Below the pieces are notes generated by a model. That model was not told the origin of the DNA. It ran no database searches and saw only the letters and a list, made by a program, of their open reading frames with translations. This document shows, piece after piece, positions 18,693-29,154 of a stretch of DNA of 64,000 bases (positions are counted from its first letter, which is position 1; each line of letters begins with the position of its first letter). Origin of the DNA: Chara braunii. Taxonomy: Eukaryota > Streptophyta > Charophyceae > Charales > Characeae. A program made the position numbers and the translations under genes. The stretch is from NCBI GenBank assembly GCA_003427395.1, contig BFEA01000037.1:115141-179140 (forward strand). The letters are read 5' to 3'.

Positions 18693-19684
18693 TGTAATGA
18701 ACCCAGATCGTGAGACAGTTGTCAACAATGCAAGTCCAGATAAATGTCCATCGGCTGATGATTACTAGTCAAAAATTGTGACCTGACAGAGTGAGGTGAG
18801 ATATCATACACAGACGAAGAGAGAGGAGGGAGAAGAGACAAAGGAGAGGAAGTAAAATGCTCACTCCTGCTTTGGGCTCCCTCCTCTACTGCCACCTCAA
18901 CAATCAATAGTCTGAACGAGTATCCGAGTATCCTCAATGTGCCACGTGGCACGTCCAATCAGTCCCACATCCGCATCTGGAGCAATGTCGACATGAAGAC
19001 CACCAGGTACGTATCCTCGAACTCTCCACAGTCCTGATCTCCTCCTGAAGTGACGACGAACAGAACAGCAATGCCGATTACGTAGTCCCCTCAATAGAAC
19101 ACGTGGCAGCAGCCACATCAGCGAAGGCGCATGGCAGCTGCCACGTCAGCATGCCAAGAAGACAGGAACATGCCGGCCACCATGCCGGACTAGCAGCGCC
19201 TCGCCAAGTCACAATGCCAGCAGCGTCGAGCCAGCGTTGCAGCGTCGAGCCAGCGTTGAAGTCAACGCGTGAAGTCAGCATCAACGCAAGACAGAATGCA
19301 TGTCAAAGCCAGGAAGTCAACTCTTATGTAGTGTTGACGCGGGGTCTGGACCCCGGATGCTGTATCCCTCGGCCGTCCAGATCTCAATGCGAATGAGGGT
19401 TCAGATCGGCCTGAAACCGAATTCCCTCCGGCCTGGATGCTGTCTGGGTACCTGCGCACAACAAGTGAGTGTATCCAACCCAGGGCCTGGGTGCGGTACA
19501 TTTGACTCTACAGTCGACTTTGACTCTTGAAATTCCTGTGCGCAGCGTTCGGTCACACAGCCACGCTCGACAGACTCAGGCCCGGGCGTGTCTTGGTCAC
19601 ACAGCCCAGCGCAGACCTTCTCAGGTCTGCGTGGCCTGGGGCTGAGTTCTGAGCCCCAGGCTACTTCTGAACAGGGTTATTACA
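18693..19684 (-). repeat. 5' LTR of B-I
   Basis: Plus-strand TGTAATGAACCC ... GGTTATTACA, 992 bp. It is co-linear with the 3' LTR at 3565-4535 and about 21 bp longer, mainly from a 19-bp tandem duplication GCAGCGTCGAGCCAGCGTT (19220-19238, 19239-19257). It carries the palindrome GTGCCACGTGGCAC (18939-18952) and the 12-mer GCCACGTCAGCA (19140-19151). Confidence 0.88.
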
Positions 19685-19689
19685 TTACT

Positions 19690-20620
19690 GAGATTTGCAT
19701 CATATTGAATTTCACAAATAAATGTTTAATCCAATTATGTGCTTTCTCTATTCTATCTATATATTAATAATATCAATCAACGGTCAGAGATGTTGGAAAC
19801 TGTATTGAACAAAGACTCCCTGTAGTTCACACAACCACTGTGACAACCCCTGTGACAATCTGAGAGACGACCCCAAGTCAAGGAAACCATGCAGCCTACT
19901 GACAACTGGTCCCTTGAAATATATGTGTCATGGATGAATGCTATAACGTTTTCCGCAGGGGATTGTATGGACATACATAGATGGGCTCATAAAATCCCTG
20001 CAACAATCTGATGGTAGATCCCAAACCAAAGAATCGATGAAGTCTCCTGACAACTGGTTGATTGTTTTCTGTATCGTGGCTGAATGTTACGGACTTACTT
20101 CTTCAAGGAATTGCTCGGACATGGACGGCCATGGTTTGATGCTATTCGATAATCCATCAGAGAAAATAACGAGCAGTGCCCTCCCAAGAGTATCCACACA
20201 AGTTCTCTCAACGAACCCAAAACGGCAGCCACTGACTCTACAGTCCAACAGGCTATCAACAGCCCTTAGATGTAAATTAAACCGTACTAAATTTAAGATT
20301 TGTTTTAACAGTAAAGAAGCAGCAAACTCATAGGCTGAAGGCGCTCTCCAAAGCATTTGTTCATTAGTATATCCTGAATTTACCTGTGGGGCAAACTAGC
20401 TGCGGGCAGCCTTTGAAGCACCCATGGTGGAAAAGGTAGAGAACGTGTAGAAGACAGAGAAACTCTTAAGGAGTAATAGTCTTCAATCTGATTGGGGTGA
20501 GCATTGGCTATCACCATAGCCTTATCTGCATCATCAACAGCAGACATGCGCACAAAGATGAAAGGAAAATGCAAACCCGGGTCAGCCAAAGAGATGGGAC
20601 TTCACCACGTAGTCAAAAAG
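19690..20620 (-). CDS. Candidate exons of an unrecognised host gene
   Basis: The minus strand contains an open stretch SLADPGLHFPFIFVRMSAVD then DADKAMVIANAHPNQIEDYY (20600-20470) and, in another frame, NSGYTNEQMLWRAPSAYEFA to SNSIKPWPSMSEQFLEE (20390-20099), the latter ending at a consensus donor GAA|GTAAGT at 20098. The composition looks like protein rather than repeat, but I recognise no family. A 149-bp spaced imperfect duplication (CCAGTTGTCAG...TCAGATTGT...CAGGG) lies downstream at 19857-19912 and 20006-20060. B-I's 5' LTR sits directly next to it. It could be a pseudogene; exon borders are tentative. Confidence 0.35.
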
Positions 20621-20644
20621 GATTGTCAAGTCTGAAACAGGAAA

Positions 20645-21060
20645 ACAAATACGAACTCAACCAGGGAATCTGCAGGGTGAGTGTATTCAGAGAAACAAGG
20701 TGATGCAAGAAAGCGATAGAGCCAGCGGGGTGATACAAGAAAGCAATAGAGCCAGCGGGGTGATGCAAGAAAGCAATAGAGCCAGCAGGGTGATGCAAGA
20801 AAGTGATAGAGTCTGTGGGGTGATGCAAGAAAGCGATAGAGCCAGCGGCAGGAAAGCAAGCATGAACTCAAGCAGGGAATCTGCAGGGTGAGGTGTATGC
20901 AGAGAAACGAGGTGATGCAAGAAAGCGATAGAGCCAGAGAGACTATGAAAACAAGTGACATACACCAGTGGCAGACAATCTCATGGAGGGCGAGGGTGGG
21001 TTTTTTGCAGAGAAACAACATGATACAAGAAAGTGCTATGGCCAGAGAGAGCCATCCAGA
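20645..21060 (+). repeat. 30-bp minisatellite with flanking larger repeat
   Basis: Five tandem 30-bp units GTGATGCAAGAAAGCGATAG(AGCCAGCGGG) at 20700-20849, further single units at 20911-20940 and about 21020-21050. The flanking block ...GGGAATCTGCAGGGTGAG...CAGAGAAAC(A/G)AG occurs at about 20660-20700 and 20870-20911, so a ~211-bp larger unit is also duplicated. Translation of either strand gives 10-residue repeats with no stop, which is a by-product of the period. Confidence 0.88.
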
Positions 21061-21220
21061 TGGATCAAGCCAGAAGCAGAGAGTCTCATGGAGGGGAGGA
21101 GCAGATGTGTCGCATGCGTGTCTCAGAGAACCAAGGAATCCCCAAATGTGAGAAAAACAACAACGTAATGCAGTGGAAGACTGAAAATACACAGATCTGA
21201 TTCATCGGACTCAGGACATG

Positions 21221-21299
<79 letters not shown>
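21221..21299. repeat. (AC)n microsatellite
   Basis: About 39 AC dinucleotides with one AA interruption near 21238. The Cys/Val open frames here are artefacts. Confidence 0.95.
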
Positions 21300-21300
<1 letters not shown>

Positions 21301-21436
21301 CACACAGAACGGAAAGGTGACATGATACATAGAAGAATAGGGCTGCTGCCTTGCCCACACTAATGTGAGATAATTCCACACGCAGAAAGATGGAGGAATG
21401 AGATGAAGGGAGGGAGAAGAGCAGAGAATATTGCCA

Positions 21437-21646
21437 GTCGATGCACCACTCAATAGCCCCTCTTGAGACCCCCAACTAGTCTCAGTCCGAATGTCAAGTC
21501 GGAGTCTGGGCGCAGCCCAAAGTAGTCACCAAGTCGCCGGTCAATGCACCACTGAACAATAATAGCCCCTCTTGAAACCCCCAACTAGTCTCAGTCCGAG
21601 TGTCAAGTTCGAGTGTGGGCGCAGCCCAAAATACTCACCAAATCCC
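21437..21646 (+). repeat. ~103-bp tandem duplication
   Basis: Copy 1 from GTCGATGCACCACT (21437) and copy 2 from GTCAATGCACCACT (21540) share CCCCTCTTGA(G/A)ACCC, CCAACTAGTCTCAGTCCGA and GGGCGCAGCCCAAA. No coding role seen. The sequence from 21647 to about 22009 has no supported gene. Confidence 0.82.
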
Positions 21647-22009
21647 ATGCCCATCTCTCTTTCTCTTGCTGAGGCAAAAGGGAGGTGGATATGGAGCACG
21701 GAGCAGAAGGAAAACGAAAAAGAAAAAGAATCCCTCCTCTCTCTCTTTCTCTAAGGCAAACAGATACTGACCAGCGAAGGATGTCATTTCAGCTGTGGTG
21801 CTGCAGGTAGGGCCCTTTGTGGCTATGTCGTCCGCAGGTAAGCCCTCCAGCTGTGGTGCTCATCAGGTGAGTCCTCCCTCTACCTCAGCACCTATCTGGC
21901 CTCTGCTTCGCTGCACTCCTGTCTCTACTACTCTACCCTAGCGCTACTCCTCTAATGCTATGTCCCAGCAGCATGCCGACTGTGGGATACACTTACTTCT
22001 CCCATTGAA

Positions 22010-22700
22010 CATACGTAATTTCGATTCCTGAAAGGCCTTCCACGATTGAGGCCCCAAATTTGGGTCACAGGGTCAAAGGCCGTGGCCAAGAAAGGCCGAA
22101 TTAGTCAAATTCAGAAAAATCACAGTCGGGTACCTCAGCAGTCCAGTCCAACAGGCACCCAGCAAACGGTCACATCTTAGGGGCAAGAATCACGTTTCAT
22201 AATGGAAAGTCATATTGAAGAGTCACAGCCCACAAGTAAAAGGGCAGTTTCACAGGCAAGAGTCATGTCCCAGAGGCAGGAGTCACAGTCAGTCAAATCC
22301 ATATGCCAAAATCGAAAAGTCATGAGTCAAAGGCCCAAGCAGCAGCAGACCAATGGAAATTCGGGAAGGTTCCGGACCTTGACATTTGGAAGCAGACAGG
22401 CCATGGGAATGTGGTACCGGAACCCAGTCAGGTCCCAAGAAGCAGAGGCTGGCACGAGTTGAAGTGCAATCCAAAACTACAAAAGGACTGGCCAGCCTCC
22501 CATTCGGGCAGATTGCTCATTCGCATGAAGTGTTGAAGTGCTGGTGCACTTGTGCGCTATTGTGAGGGGCAGAGCGCTGAAGCCAGAGTACTGCGCTAAG
22601 AGAGAGGGAGAGAGAGGAAGAGATAGTGCTGCCAGGGAGAAGGCAGCCATAGCTGCGCCAGTGCAGAGTGTTAGTAGTAGACTATAGAGGGTTAGCAGAC
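22010..22700 (+). repeat. Dispersed repeat, inverted relative to 34.4-35.2 kb
   Basis: The reverse complement of 34400-35165 aligns along this segment: shared landmarks are GAAAGGCCTTCCACG, the GGGTACC...CAGTCCA(G/C)... block, repeated GAGTCA(C/T)G(T/A)C segments, AATGGAAATTCG, GCAGACAGGCC, GTACCGGAACC, CAGAGGCTGGCACGAGTTGAAG and an AGAGAGAG stretch ending in GCAGCCATAGCTGCG. The internal GAGTCATG/GAGTCACG iterations form a degenerate minisatellite. Possibly an LTR or MITE-like unit; termini not found. Confidence 0.65.
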
Positions 22701-25700
22701 ATTACAGTGGGTGTATTCAGAGTAGATCTTTGAGTAGAAGTTAGTGAGTGTGCTCACAAGTAGGGAGAGAAGACACAGCGAGGACATAGCTAGGGAGAAG
22801 ACCAGCAAAGAGGAGAGATACATAAGAGAGGAGAGCAGTGGGGAAGATATACTTACCTGAGAGCTTATGCTGGTTACTGGTTACGCCTTGCCCCTCTCTC
22901 CCTTCCCCTCACTTGGCATATGACTAACCCTTCTCCCCTCACTTGTTACATTGCCAGGGTGCGAACGGTAAAAGAAATCAGACCTCACTTGGTGGAGAAA
23001 GAGGGCAAGGGAAGGGTAGCCGGTCCCTTGTGCCACCAAGAAGGCAAAGGAAAGGACGTTTTGGGAAAAGGCGGAATCGGGAAGAAAGTATAAATTGAAG
23101 CAAGGTCAGTTTGACTCAACCATTTCCCCGACTGCATGACTATGAGAAGAGGATGGGCTGATTGAGCAAAAGAGAGGGAACAAAGAGCAGCCAAAGAACA
23201 TGGAAAGAATAGGCACGTGGGAAGGGCTATGTGTTGACCCCCAACGGGGGATCGTATGAATCTTTGCTTTGTGTGGGACTGTGCAGGTAAGTGAAGGCCA
23301 GGGATGCCTTGAGCGGGATAGGGCCGAGAGGAACCGGGCGGCAAAAGAAAAAGGGAAGAGGGGCAAAGGGGCTACGGGGCCCTTAGCATAAAACCAACCC
23401 ATGGGAATGACCTTTGCGTTTGAGACTTGGAGTGTAAATGAGAGAATGAGATGCAATCTTGCCAAGGGAAATGTGAAGTTGTGCGTGCATGCATGTAAAG
23501 GCCCCGAAAAGACTAAGGGGTCTGCGTCAAGAAAGATGGATGAGATGCATGAGACTCGAAGGGTGCGTAGAGGCGAGGGGGAGGACGGCATCGCCGCGCC
23601 CCGATGACGGCGTAGAAATCCAATGCCTAGGGAAATGGTGCGCGGCCTAAGGATGACGCTTAGCCTGCGCACAAGAGAAGAAAACTCTCAAAGAACCCCT
23701 GGACTGCATGCGTATTGGAAGGAGCAATTGCTTGAAAACGCAACCAAGAATAAAAAAAAATCAGCGTTGTTGAAAGACCAGCGAGACTACCACCCGACAT
23801 GAGGGTTGAGCTACATCCCCAATGTCAAAGCTCTCTCGCGCGATGGCCCACCCCCATCCATCTCAAAGCACTAGGTGGGGGTGACCCTGGGACGAATGGC
23901 CCGCGCCCTGAGCATGAGCGTGGGCGGGCCGAGCCAACAGGTACCCGCAGGGGGGTCGACTAAGGCTCGAAAGCCTACCGGGGTTTGGCCTTACAAAAAT
24001 GGTGGAGGTGACGGGCATGGGGTTAAACTGACCCTTGCGATTCCGAAGGGGGCGCCCGACGCATTGACGTGTACACAACCAGAGATAAGGAAAATGGACT
24101 TGTGCTTGCTCTTTCCCTTGTGAGAAACAAATTTGAGAGTGGTTGGGCGCATGGCCAGGCCAGGCCTGGAGGTACAACATGCATGCTATGCACTTGATCA
24201 GCCATCTCCTTGTGGGATGGTTCTAGCCCTCCTTCGTCTGGTGTTGGTGTTCGCCAGTCCAGGGAAGCCTTGGGCAAGTCTCAGGTCGACCTTTCCTCTT
24301 CGTATGAAAGAAGGGCTCCGGTTACCCGACAGGTGGTTGGTCCTTCGGCTTCGGTCGGGATCTGATAAAAATCCCGCGGCGAAGTGATCCGACCGAATGG
24401 GTGCCCTTCTATCTTCTTCTTTGAGCCCAGTGGGCTCATGCTCTTTGCACTTTGAAATGCTTGAAGGAACCAACATGAACACAACGGGTCATCAAGAAGG
24501 AACAACCCCGCCCTATGAAAGGACAGACAAGTGAAGAGAAAGGGAACGAAGGGAGTTGATAGACTCCAAGGAAAACTAGCTCACCTTTGAAGATTCTCAC
24601 GAGAAGGAACCAACCACTGTGTATGAAAATAGGGGGAGTGACACTCGTTGTCCTGAGAGAAAATTGTGAGCTATGGGTGGGAAGCGTTGGGTGCACCAAG
24701 GGAAAGGCACTTGTACTTTATGTGCCCCGCTTGGGACTTGTGTTTGCATGATGGGGTTTGAGCGTCCTGCCTTTCGGAAGGAAAGGATGGGTCTGCACCG
24801 GCCGGTGCGGGTTGCGAATCGTCGCTCTCTTTGAGGTTGTTGGGTGTCCGTGTGAGGAGGTCAGGCCACCGAGCTGTCGGAAGGGAGTTTGTCACGTCGG
24901 TTGATTAGTAGCATTCTCGTCCGGGCGGTCACGAGCATGGCTCGGTGATCTTGCCCGGGCGGGGTGCGAAACGTCTCCTCAGGCGGGGCTTAGCCTATTG
25001 GCTGGCGGGGGGAGTACCACTGCATGCGAGGCAAGGAAGGAACCTCGGAGACGATTAGTAGCTTCTCGTAGCACGACTTGGGAAAGGTTGATTCTTGTCC
25101 GACCGATGGAAGTGAATGCCCAGACGGCTGACTATCGCTCCTAACGGGGTGCACAGGGGTAATTCCCGGTACCAACGAGGGTATGCAAGAGCGGCAAAAC
25201 GGGATGGGGTATTTTAGGCGAATGGAGATGGGTAACACCCTGTGCCGGAGCCTGGGTACCGCGCTCCCGACGATTGAGCTGCGCTTGAGGTATGGGATAA
25301 AACTCTACCGATAGTACCAGTGGAGAGACCATATTGGGATAGGCCGGTGAGGAGATGACCGGCCCGCATGTGAGACTTCCCTGATTTTTTTATGTGTTCC
25401 CTCTCTGTGATGCTTGAATGTGCTTGGATTGTTGGACGGGGCATAATTCTAAGTCTATTCTCCCCTCACCATCTAAGTCTACACGAGTGAGAGATGAAAG
25501 CAAGGAAGGAGGATAGAGGTCGGTTGGAATGGAACCAAGAGAAAGAATGTGAGGAAATGGGTGGCTAACCGAGGATACTATGGGAAGGTGGTACTTAGGA
25601 ATGGGGAGGTAAATCAGGGAGACCTTGATGAGGGGTCTGAAATAATTCTCATCTAGGACATGGGTTGACCTGACCGGAAGGACCGTTTGCTACTCTCTTA

Positions 25701-25730
25701 TGAAAACAGGAGTCAGGTGCTGGAAACAAG
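22701..25730. other. Purine-rich stretch without a supported gene
   Basis: The plus strand is consistently G/A-rich (runs of GGGAGAGG, AAAGGGAAGG type). The only sizeable open frames are on the pyrimidine-rich minus strand and are Ser/Pro/Leu-rich without recognisable motifs. It shares this composition with the 25.7-29.1 kb segment, suggesting one contiguous block of foreign or element-derived DNA (inference). Confidence 0.5.
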
Positions 25731-26543
25731 ATGACGCGGTGGTTGTCTTCCCCGATTTATACCAGTGGTCCGGAAATGCCGGTAGATGCAAGGGATGAGG
25801 TATCGGTCGTCCTCCCGGAAGATGGGACGCGGACAGATCTTGAGCCAGCATATCAAACCGAAATGCTGGAAGGGGAGGACGCGTTCCTTTGGATAGAGAC
25901 AGTATGGACTAATGTCAGCCTGACAAGGTTGTCGCCGAGTTTAATGGATTTGGAGTTCCGAGGGACAGTGGAAGCCCGGGGGTGGGTCTACTTGTCACAA
26001 GATGGGGAGAATGCTATGGTCATAGATTTGGCGCTCGGGAATACGTCGGACGAGTTGTTTAGGAAGGCAGAAGGGGATGTTGTATGGACTGCGTGTCAGC
26101 GGAGGGAAACGGAAATGGAAAGGGTAGATGTGCGGGTGGAACTTGGGGATAGAGAAAACGTGAGGCGGCCCGTCAGAACCATGCGATGTATGCTGCCTCC
26201 CTTTCTGGTGGATGCGGTTTTCGGAACCCAGACCAAACTAGTACAAATATGCCAATCCATGACGACCCTCGGACTATACCAATGCGCCAGGCGGGACTTC
26301 TTTCGGTTGTCGGTAGAAATGGGGCCGTTTGAAGGGAACTGGGCGGAGGAGCTGACTGAAATGTTAAACTGCCTTAGCACAGACAATGTCTTTGTCCCTA
26401 GCTCGGTGCATTGGGGGATAGTCTACAAGAATGTGGCAGTAGGGGAGATATTCCTGAAAGGGGTGAAGGAATTGTTCTACAATGAAGAGGACGACTTCAG
26501 TAATGAGGACGAAGATGATGAGATAGAGGACTGGGACTTCTAG
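25731..26543 (+). CDS. Orphan family protein, copy 1 (intact, 270 aa)
   Basis: ATG at 25731 to TAG at 26541; no in-frame stop. I recognise no known domain. Visible features: an acidic N-terminal half with a central block GWVYLSQDGENAMVIDLALG and FRKAEGDVVW, a conserved block LPPFLVDAVFGTQTKL, then VEMGPFEGNWAEELTEMLN, and a very acidic C-terminus (NEEDDFSNEDEDDEIEDWDF). No signal peptide or membrane segment is evident. Two paralogues follow in the same orientation, the first after only 27 bp, sharing the G-P-F-x-G and V-P-x-F/L blocks. A single-exon gene; whether it belongs to a mobile element, a virus-like insertion or the host cannot be told from sequence alone. Confidence 0.6.
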   Translation: MTRWLSSPIYTSGPEMPVDARDEVSVVLPEDGTRTDLEPAYQTEMLEGEDAFLWIETVWTNVSLTRLSPSLMDLEFRGTVEARGWVYLSQDGENAMVIDLALGNTSDELFRKAEGDVVWTACQRRETEMERVDVRVELGDRENVRRPVRTMRCMLPPFLVDAVFGTQTKLVQICQSMTTLGLYQCARRDFFRLSVEMGPFEGNWAEELTEMLNCLSTDNVFVPSSVHWGIVYKNVAVGEIFLKGVKELFYNEEDDFSNEDEDDEIEDWDF

Positions 26544-26570
26544 GGAGGGTGACTTACTTAGAGAAACCGA

Positions 26571-27356
26571 GTGGACTGGTATTATGCAGGAAGGGAAAAG
26601 ATGACTAGAGAGGAATTGCTGACGGAATACACCTTCAAGGGATGGGAACCAAGGCGACTCGGGGGAGGAGTAGAGATGCCTATACCAACAGAAAACGAAT
26701 TGAGAGCGACCACATGCGACTGGGTCGGGTTTGAGGTTACCCCGGGACTATCATATGTATGGATAGAGCGGATTTGAAACCCGATAAGGGAAGAGGAAGG
26801 TTGGGACGAGGTAACGGAAGGCACAGTGGAATCGGTCGGAACGGTCGTTATTTTCGAAGACGGGTGGCGCCTATTTTGCACTATGATAGCAATGGGACAG
26901 GATCCGATGTGACTTCCGGGGGATGCAGAGGCGCGAACCCGAAAGGAAGGCAAGAGGTTCGCCAACGAGGGATGGGACGAAGTTAGTAGCAGAGTTGTGA
27001 TGGGGGAGTGGAAGGAACTCAAACCTCCCAGCCTACGAACGACGGTTTGGGTGCCTGAGCTCGTGGCCGAGTGGTTTGGGGGTTTTGAGCACATCGTAAA
27101 AGTGGCCGATTCCATGAAAGAAGTGCATATAGAGTGTGCCTGGCTGACTGAGGAATTTCATAAGACCTCGTTAAAATACGGGCCCTTCTACGGTGATAAA
27201 GCCTGGGAAATCCTCACCATTCTAAGGATAGGTAACTATGACCGCCTAGAGGTGGACGCGGAGGCTTGGGACGCCATAGTTAGTCGGGAGGCGACGACCG
27301 CTCCATCCTACGTAGATGATGTTTTTAAACTATTTGAAGCATTGTGGTTCGATTAA
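26571..27356 (+). pseudogene. Orphan family protein, copy 2 (two in-frame TGA)
   Basis: One continuous frame of 262 codons with TGA at 26775-26777 and 26910-26912. It starts MDWYYAGREKMTREELLTEY, has GTVESVGTVVIFEDGW in the position of copy 1's GTVEARGWVYLSQDGE, then VPELVAEWFGGFEHI, VADS and LKYGPFYGDKAWEILTIL, ending FKLFEALWFD. Alignment with copies 1 and 3 is collinear along the C-terminal ~190 residues. Both stops could be CGA-to-TGA transitions (Arg), which fits decay at methylated CpG. Not recognised outside this window. Confidence 0.6.
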
Positions 27357-27590
27357 AGGTACTAGGAGAGCGAACGTCGCGGGGAGGTCGGAGTATGGAG
27401 GGTGCATGTAGACTAGGGTGTAACATAAGAAAGAGGCATGTACATTGGTTTAGCAGGGCATGTGAGGGGATTGAAAACAAGGGAAGATGTTCGGCCATTG
27501 TGGGCACAAATGTGGGACGTGTGACAAAAAAGAGGGAAGGGAACATAAGTGAGAAGTAAAACAATAGGAGGGTGGGCAGTTGCTGAAGAA

Positions 27591-27658
27591 CGGGCCGTAA
27601 TCCTTTCTTTTTTTTTTTTTTTTTTTTTTTTTGAATACACCGGGCTGTAATCCTTTCT
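27591..27658 (-). repeat. Minimal poly(A) insertion with 18-bp flanking duplication
   Basis: CGGGCCGTAATCCTTTCT (27591-27608) and CGGGCTGTAATCCTTTCT (27641-27658) differ at one base and enclose T25 plus GAATACAC. Read on the minus strand this is 8 nt followed by an A25 tail between target-site-like repeats, as left by a LINE-type retroposition truncated almost to nothing. Confidence 0.65.
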
Positions 27659-27667
27659 GTGTGGGCT

Positions 27668-28482
27668 ATGCAGGAAATCACCAAAACAGCGATGGCAACA
27701 AGACGTGTTCGAACGGTACGCCAGCCCCGGTACCCCGGACCACCTTGGAATAATGGCAGAGGGTGGGAAGTGTCCCTACCGTCGAGTCCCGACTTTCGGG
27801 GGTTCGACGTGGAATGGCGGGCCGTTATCTTGGGAAGGAATAACGCCTTCATGATGGTGGAGTGTCGGTGGACGGGGATGAGATTCAACCAAGGGTCTGG
27901 GGATGATTTGTATTCCAATTTAGAAGTTACTGGGACTTTGTATCTACCCGAGATCGGCTGGCACGCACTTGGGGTAGGAATAGCCCAAGGCCACGAGCTG
28001 GCACCGGTCTTTCGGAGGGCCGCCCGGGTGTTGACGTGGATAGGCCAATCAATCAGAAGTAGGAGGAACGTGGACTTACTTACCAGGGTGGAAATGGGGG
28101 GCTGGAGGGAGTTCAAGGCACCAACGACCCCGCTGAGATGCCGGGTCCCCCGATTCATGATAGACCTCATCTTCGGGAGCCTCGCGAGGGTGCAGGATCT
28201 GGCAGACTCGACAATAATCTGGGTAAACCACTTCTCCTATCAGACCATCGGGATATATATGACGTTGATGTGGAGCATGGGCCGTTCTGGGGAAACCGAG
28301 CCCATGAATTGCTGGAAGTCGTTAATATCCTGGTATTTGGGTTGCCGCGGCTAGCTTGGGCGGAATACGAACACATAATCCGGAGGGAAATCGAGATAGG
28401 GGAGAGTTATCTAGCGGGGGTGGCTCAACTGTTCGAGGAGCCTACCGAACCGGAAGGGCCACGAGGGCGAGAGCGGGACTAG
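27668..28482 (+). pseudogene. Orphan family protein, copy 3 (frameshifted)
   Basis: The first frame (from ATG 27668 or 27692) reads RGWEVSLPSSPDFRGFDVEW, GTLYLPEIGWHALGVGIAQG, FRRAARVLTW, VPRFMIDLIFGSLARVQDLA; a one-base shift near 28250 (at GGGATATATATGAC) moves it to the frame ending at 28482 with VEHGPFWGNRAHELLEVVN, IEIGESYLAGVAQLFEE. Spacing between the ADS and GPF blocks equals that of copy 2 once the shift is allowed, which localises the lesion. Same orientation and order of blocks as copies 1 and 2. Confidence 0.6.
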
Positions 28483-28622
28483 CACCCGGAGGCAGGCCAG
28501 TAGGGCAAATCAAGTATAGTCAGCAACGTACAGGGGCGCACCGATGGAAATGGGGAAGGACCGCAGGACCGGACAATCAGAAACCATTACAGAATAAAGG
28601 GGGAGGGGTAGACCCCTAAGGA

Positions 28623-29154
28623 TTGACATGGCCCCGGAGGATGAAAAAGGGAATACTGCTCGGGAAAACTTTTCCTAATGAGATGCCCAACCAGGATTCC
28701 TACGCGCCGGCGCGGCGAAACAGGGGCACTCTAAACGAGCCTGTTATGAAGGGAACTAAGTCATTTCTCTTAAGTAGGGAAGCAATAGGGAGATGGAAGT
28801 GGGGAGAAGGCTACGATCCAAATAAAGGTAAACTGACAAAGCCGGGACCTTTGGAACCTAAATACCTCGCGCTGCGTGTCCTGGGGAATCCTCTGGTTTA
28901 TGCAGAACTAGGCGAAATGGCGATGGAGGATGAGACAGATAACCGTAGGAGCGAAGGAGGACCAGGCTTAGGAGGCAGCGCCGTACAAAGCAAAGAAGGG
29001 CAGACAGATAGAGAATCGATAAATCCAGTTGGTACCAAAGGGAACCGGAAGGAAATCTCCTCAAGGGAAAGCTCGGGGAAAGCCGGGGGAAGCAGGCAAG
29101 GGACCCACGAGACCAAAGAGGGCAGAAATAAGGATAGGACAAGCCCCCGGAATT
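28623..29154 (+). CDS. Unrecognised open frame, truncated by element C
   Basis: Open from about 28623 and running past the boundary with element C at ~29154, beyond which the codons are antisense to a gag gene and meaningless. It reads MKKGILLGKTFPNEMPNQD, IGRWKWGEGYDPNKGKLTKP, LEPKYLALRVLGNPLVYAEL, then a long Lys/Glu/Ser/Gly-rich, probably disordered stretch. A short RWKWG echo occurs in another frame at about 28545. Downstream of the orphan triplet and in the same orientation; function unknown, and it may be non-coding. Confidence 0.3.

Larger units (their letters stand above)
3565..19684 (-). mobile_element. Ty3/gypsy element B-I, complete with two LTRs, split by a hAT-like insertion
   Basis: On the minus strand the order is 5' LTR (19684-18693), PBS, leader, gag N-terminal half (to 16035), a ~7.6 kb foreign insertion (16034-8416), gag C-terminal part with zinc knuckle remnant, protease, RT, RNase H, integrase, chromo-like tail, 3' LTR (4535-3565). 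The two LTRs are near-identical in layout and bounded by TGTAAT...ATTACA. Flanks are TTAT (3561-3564) and TTAC (19685-19688), a possible 4-bp target duplication with one mismatch. Without the insertion the element would be about 8.5 kb. All pol domains carry lesions. Confidence 0.8.

Noticed and set aside
23106-23672. 188-codon minus-strand open frame.
   Set aside because: Ser/Pro/Leu-rich reading of the pyrimidine-rich strand; nothing protein-like on inspection.
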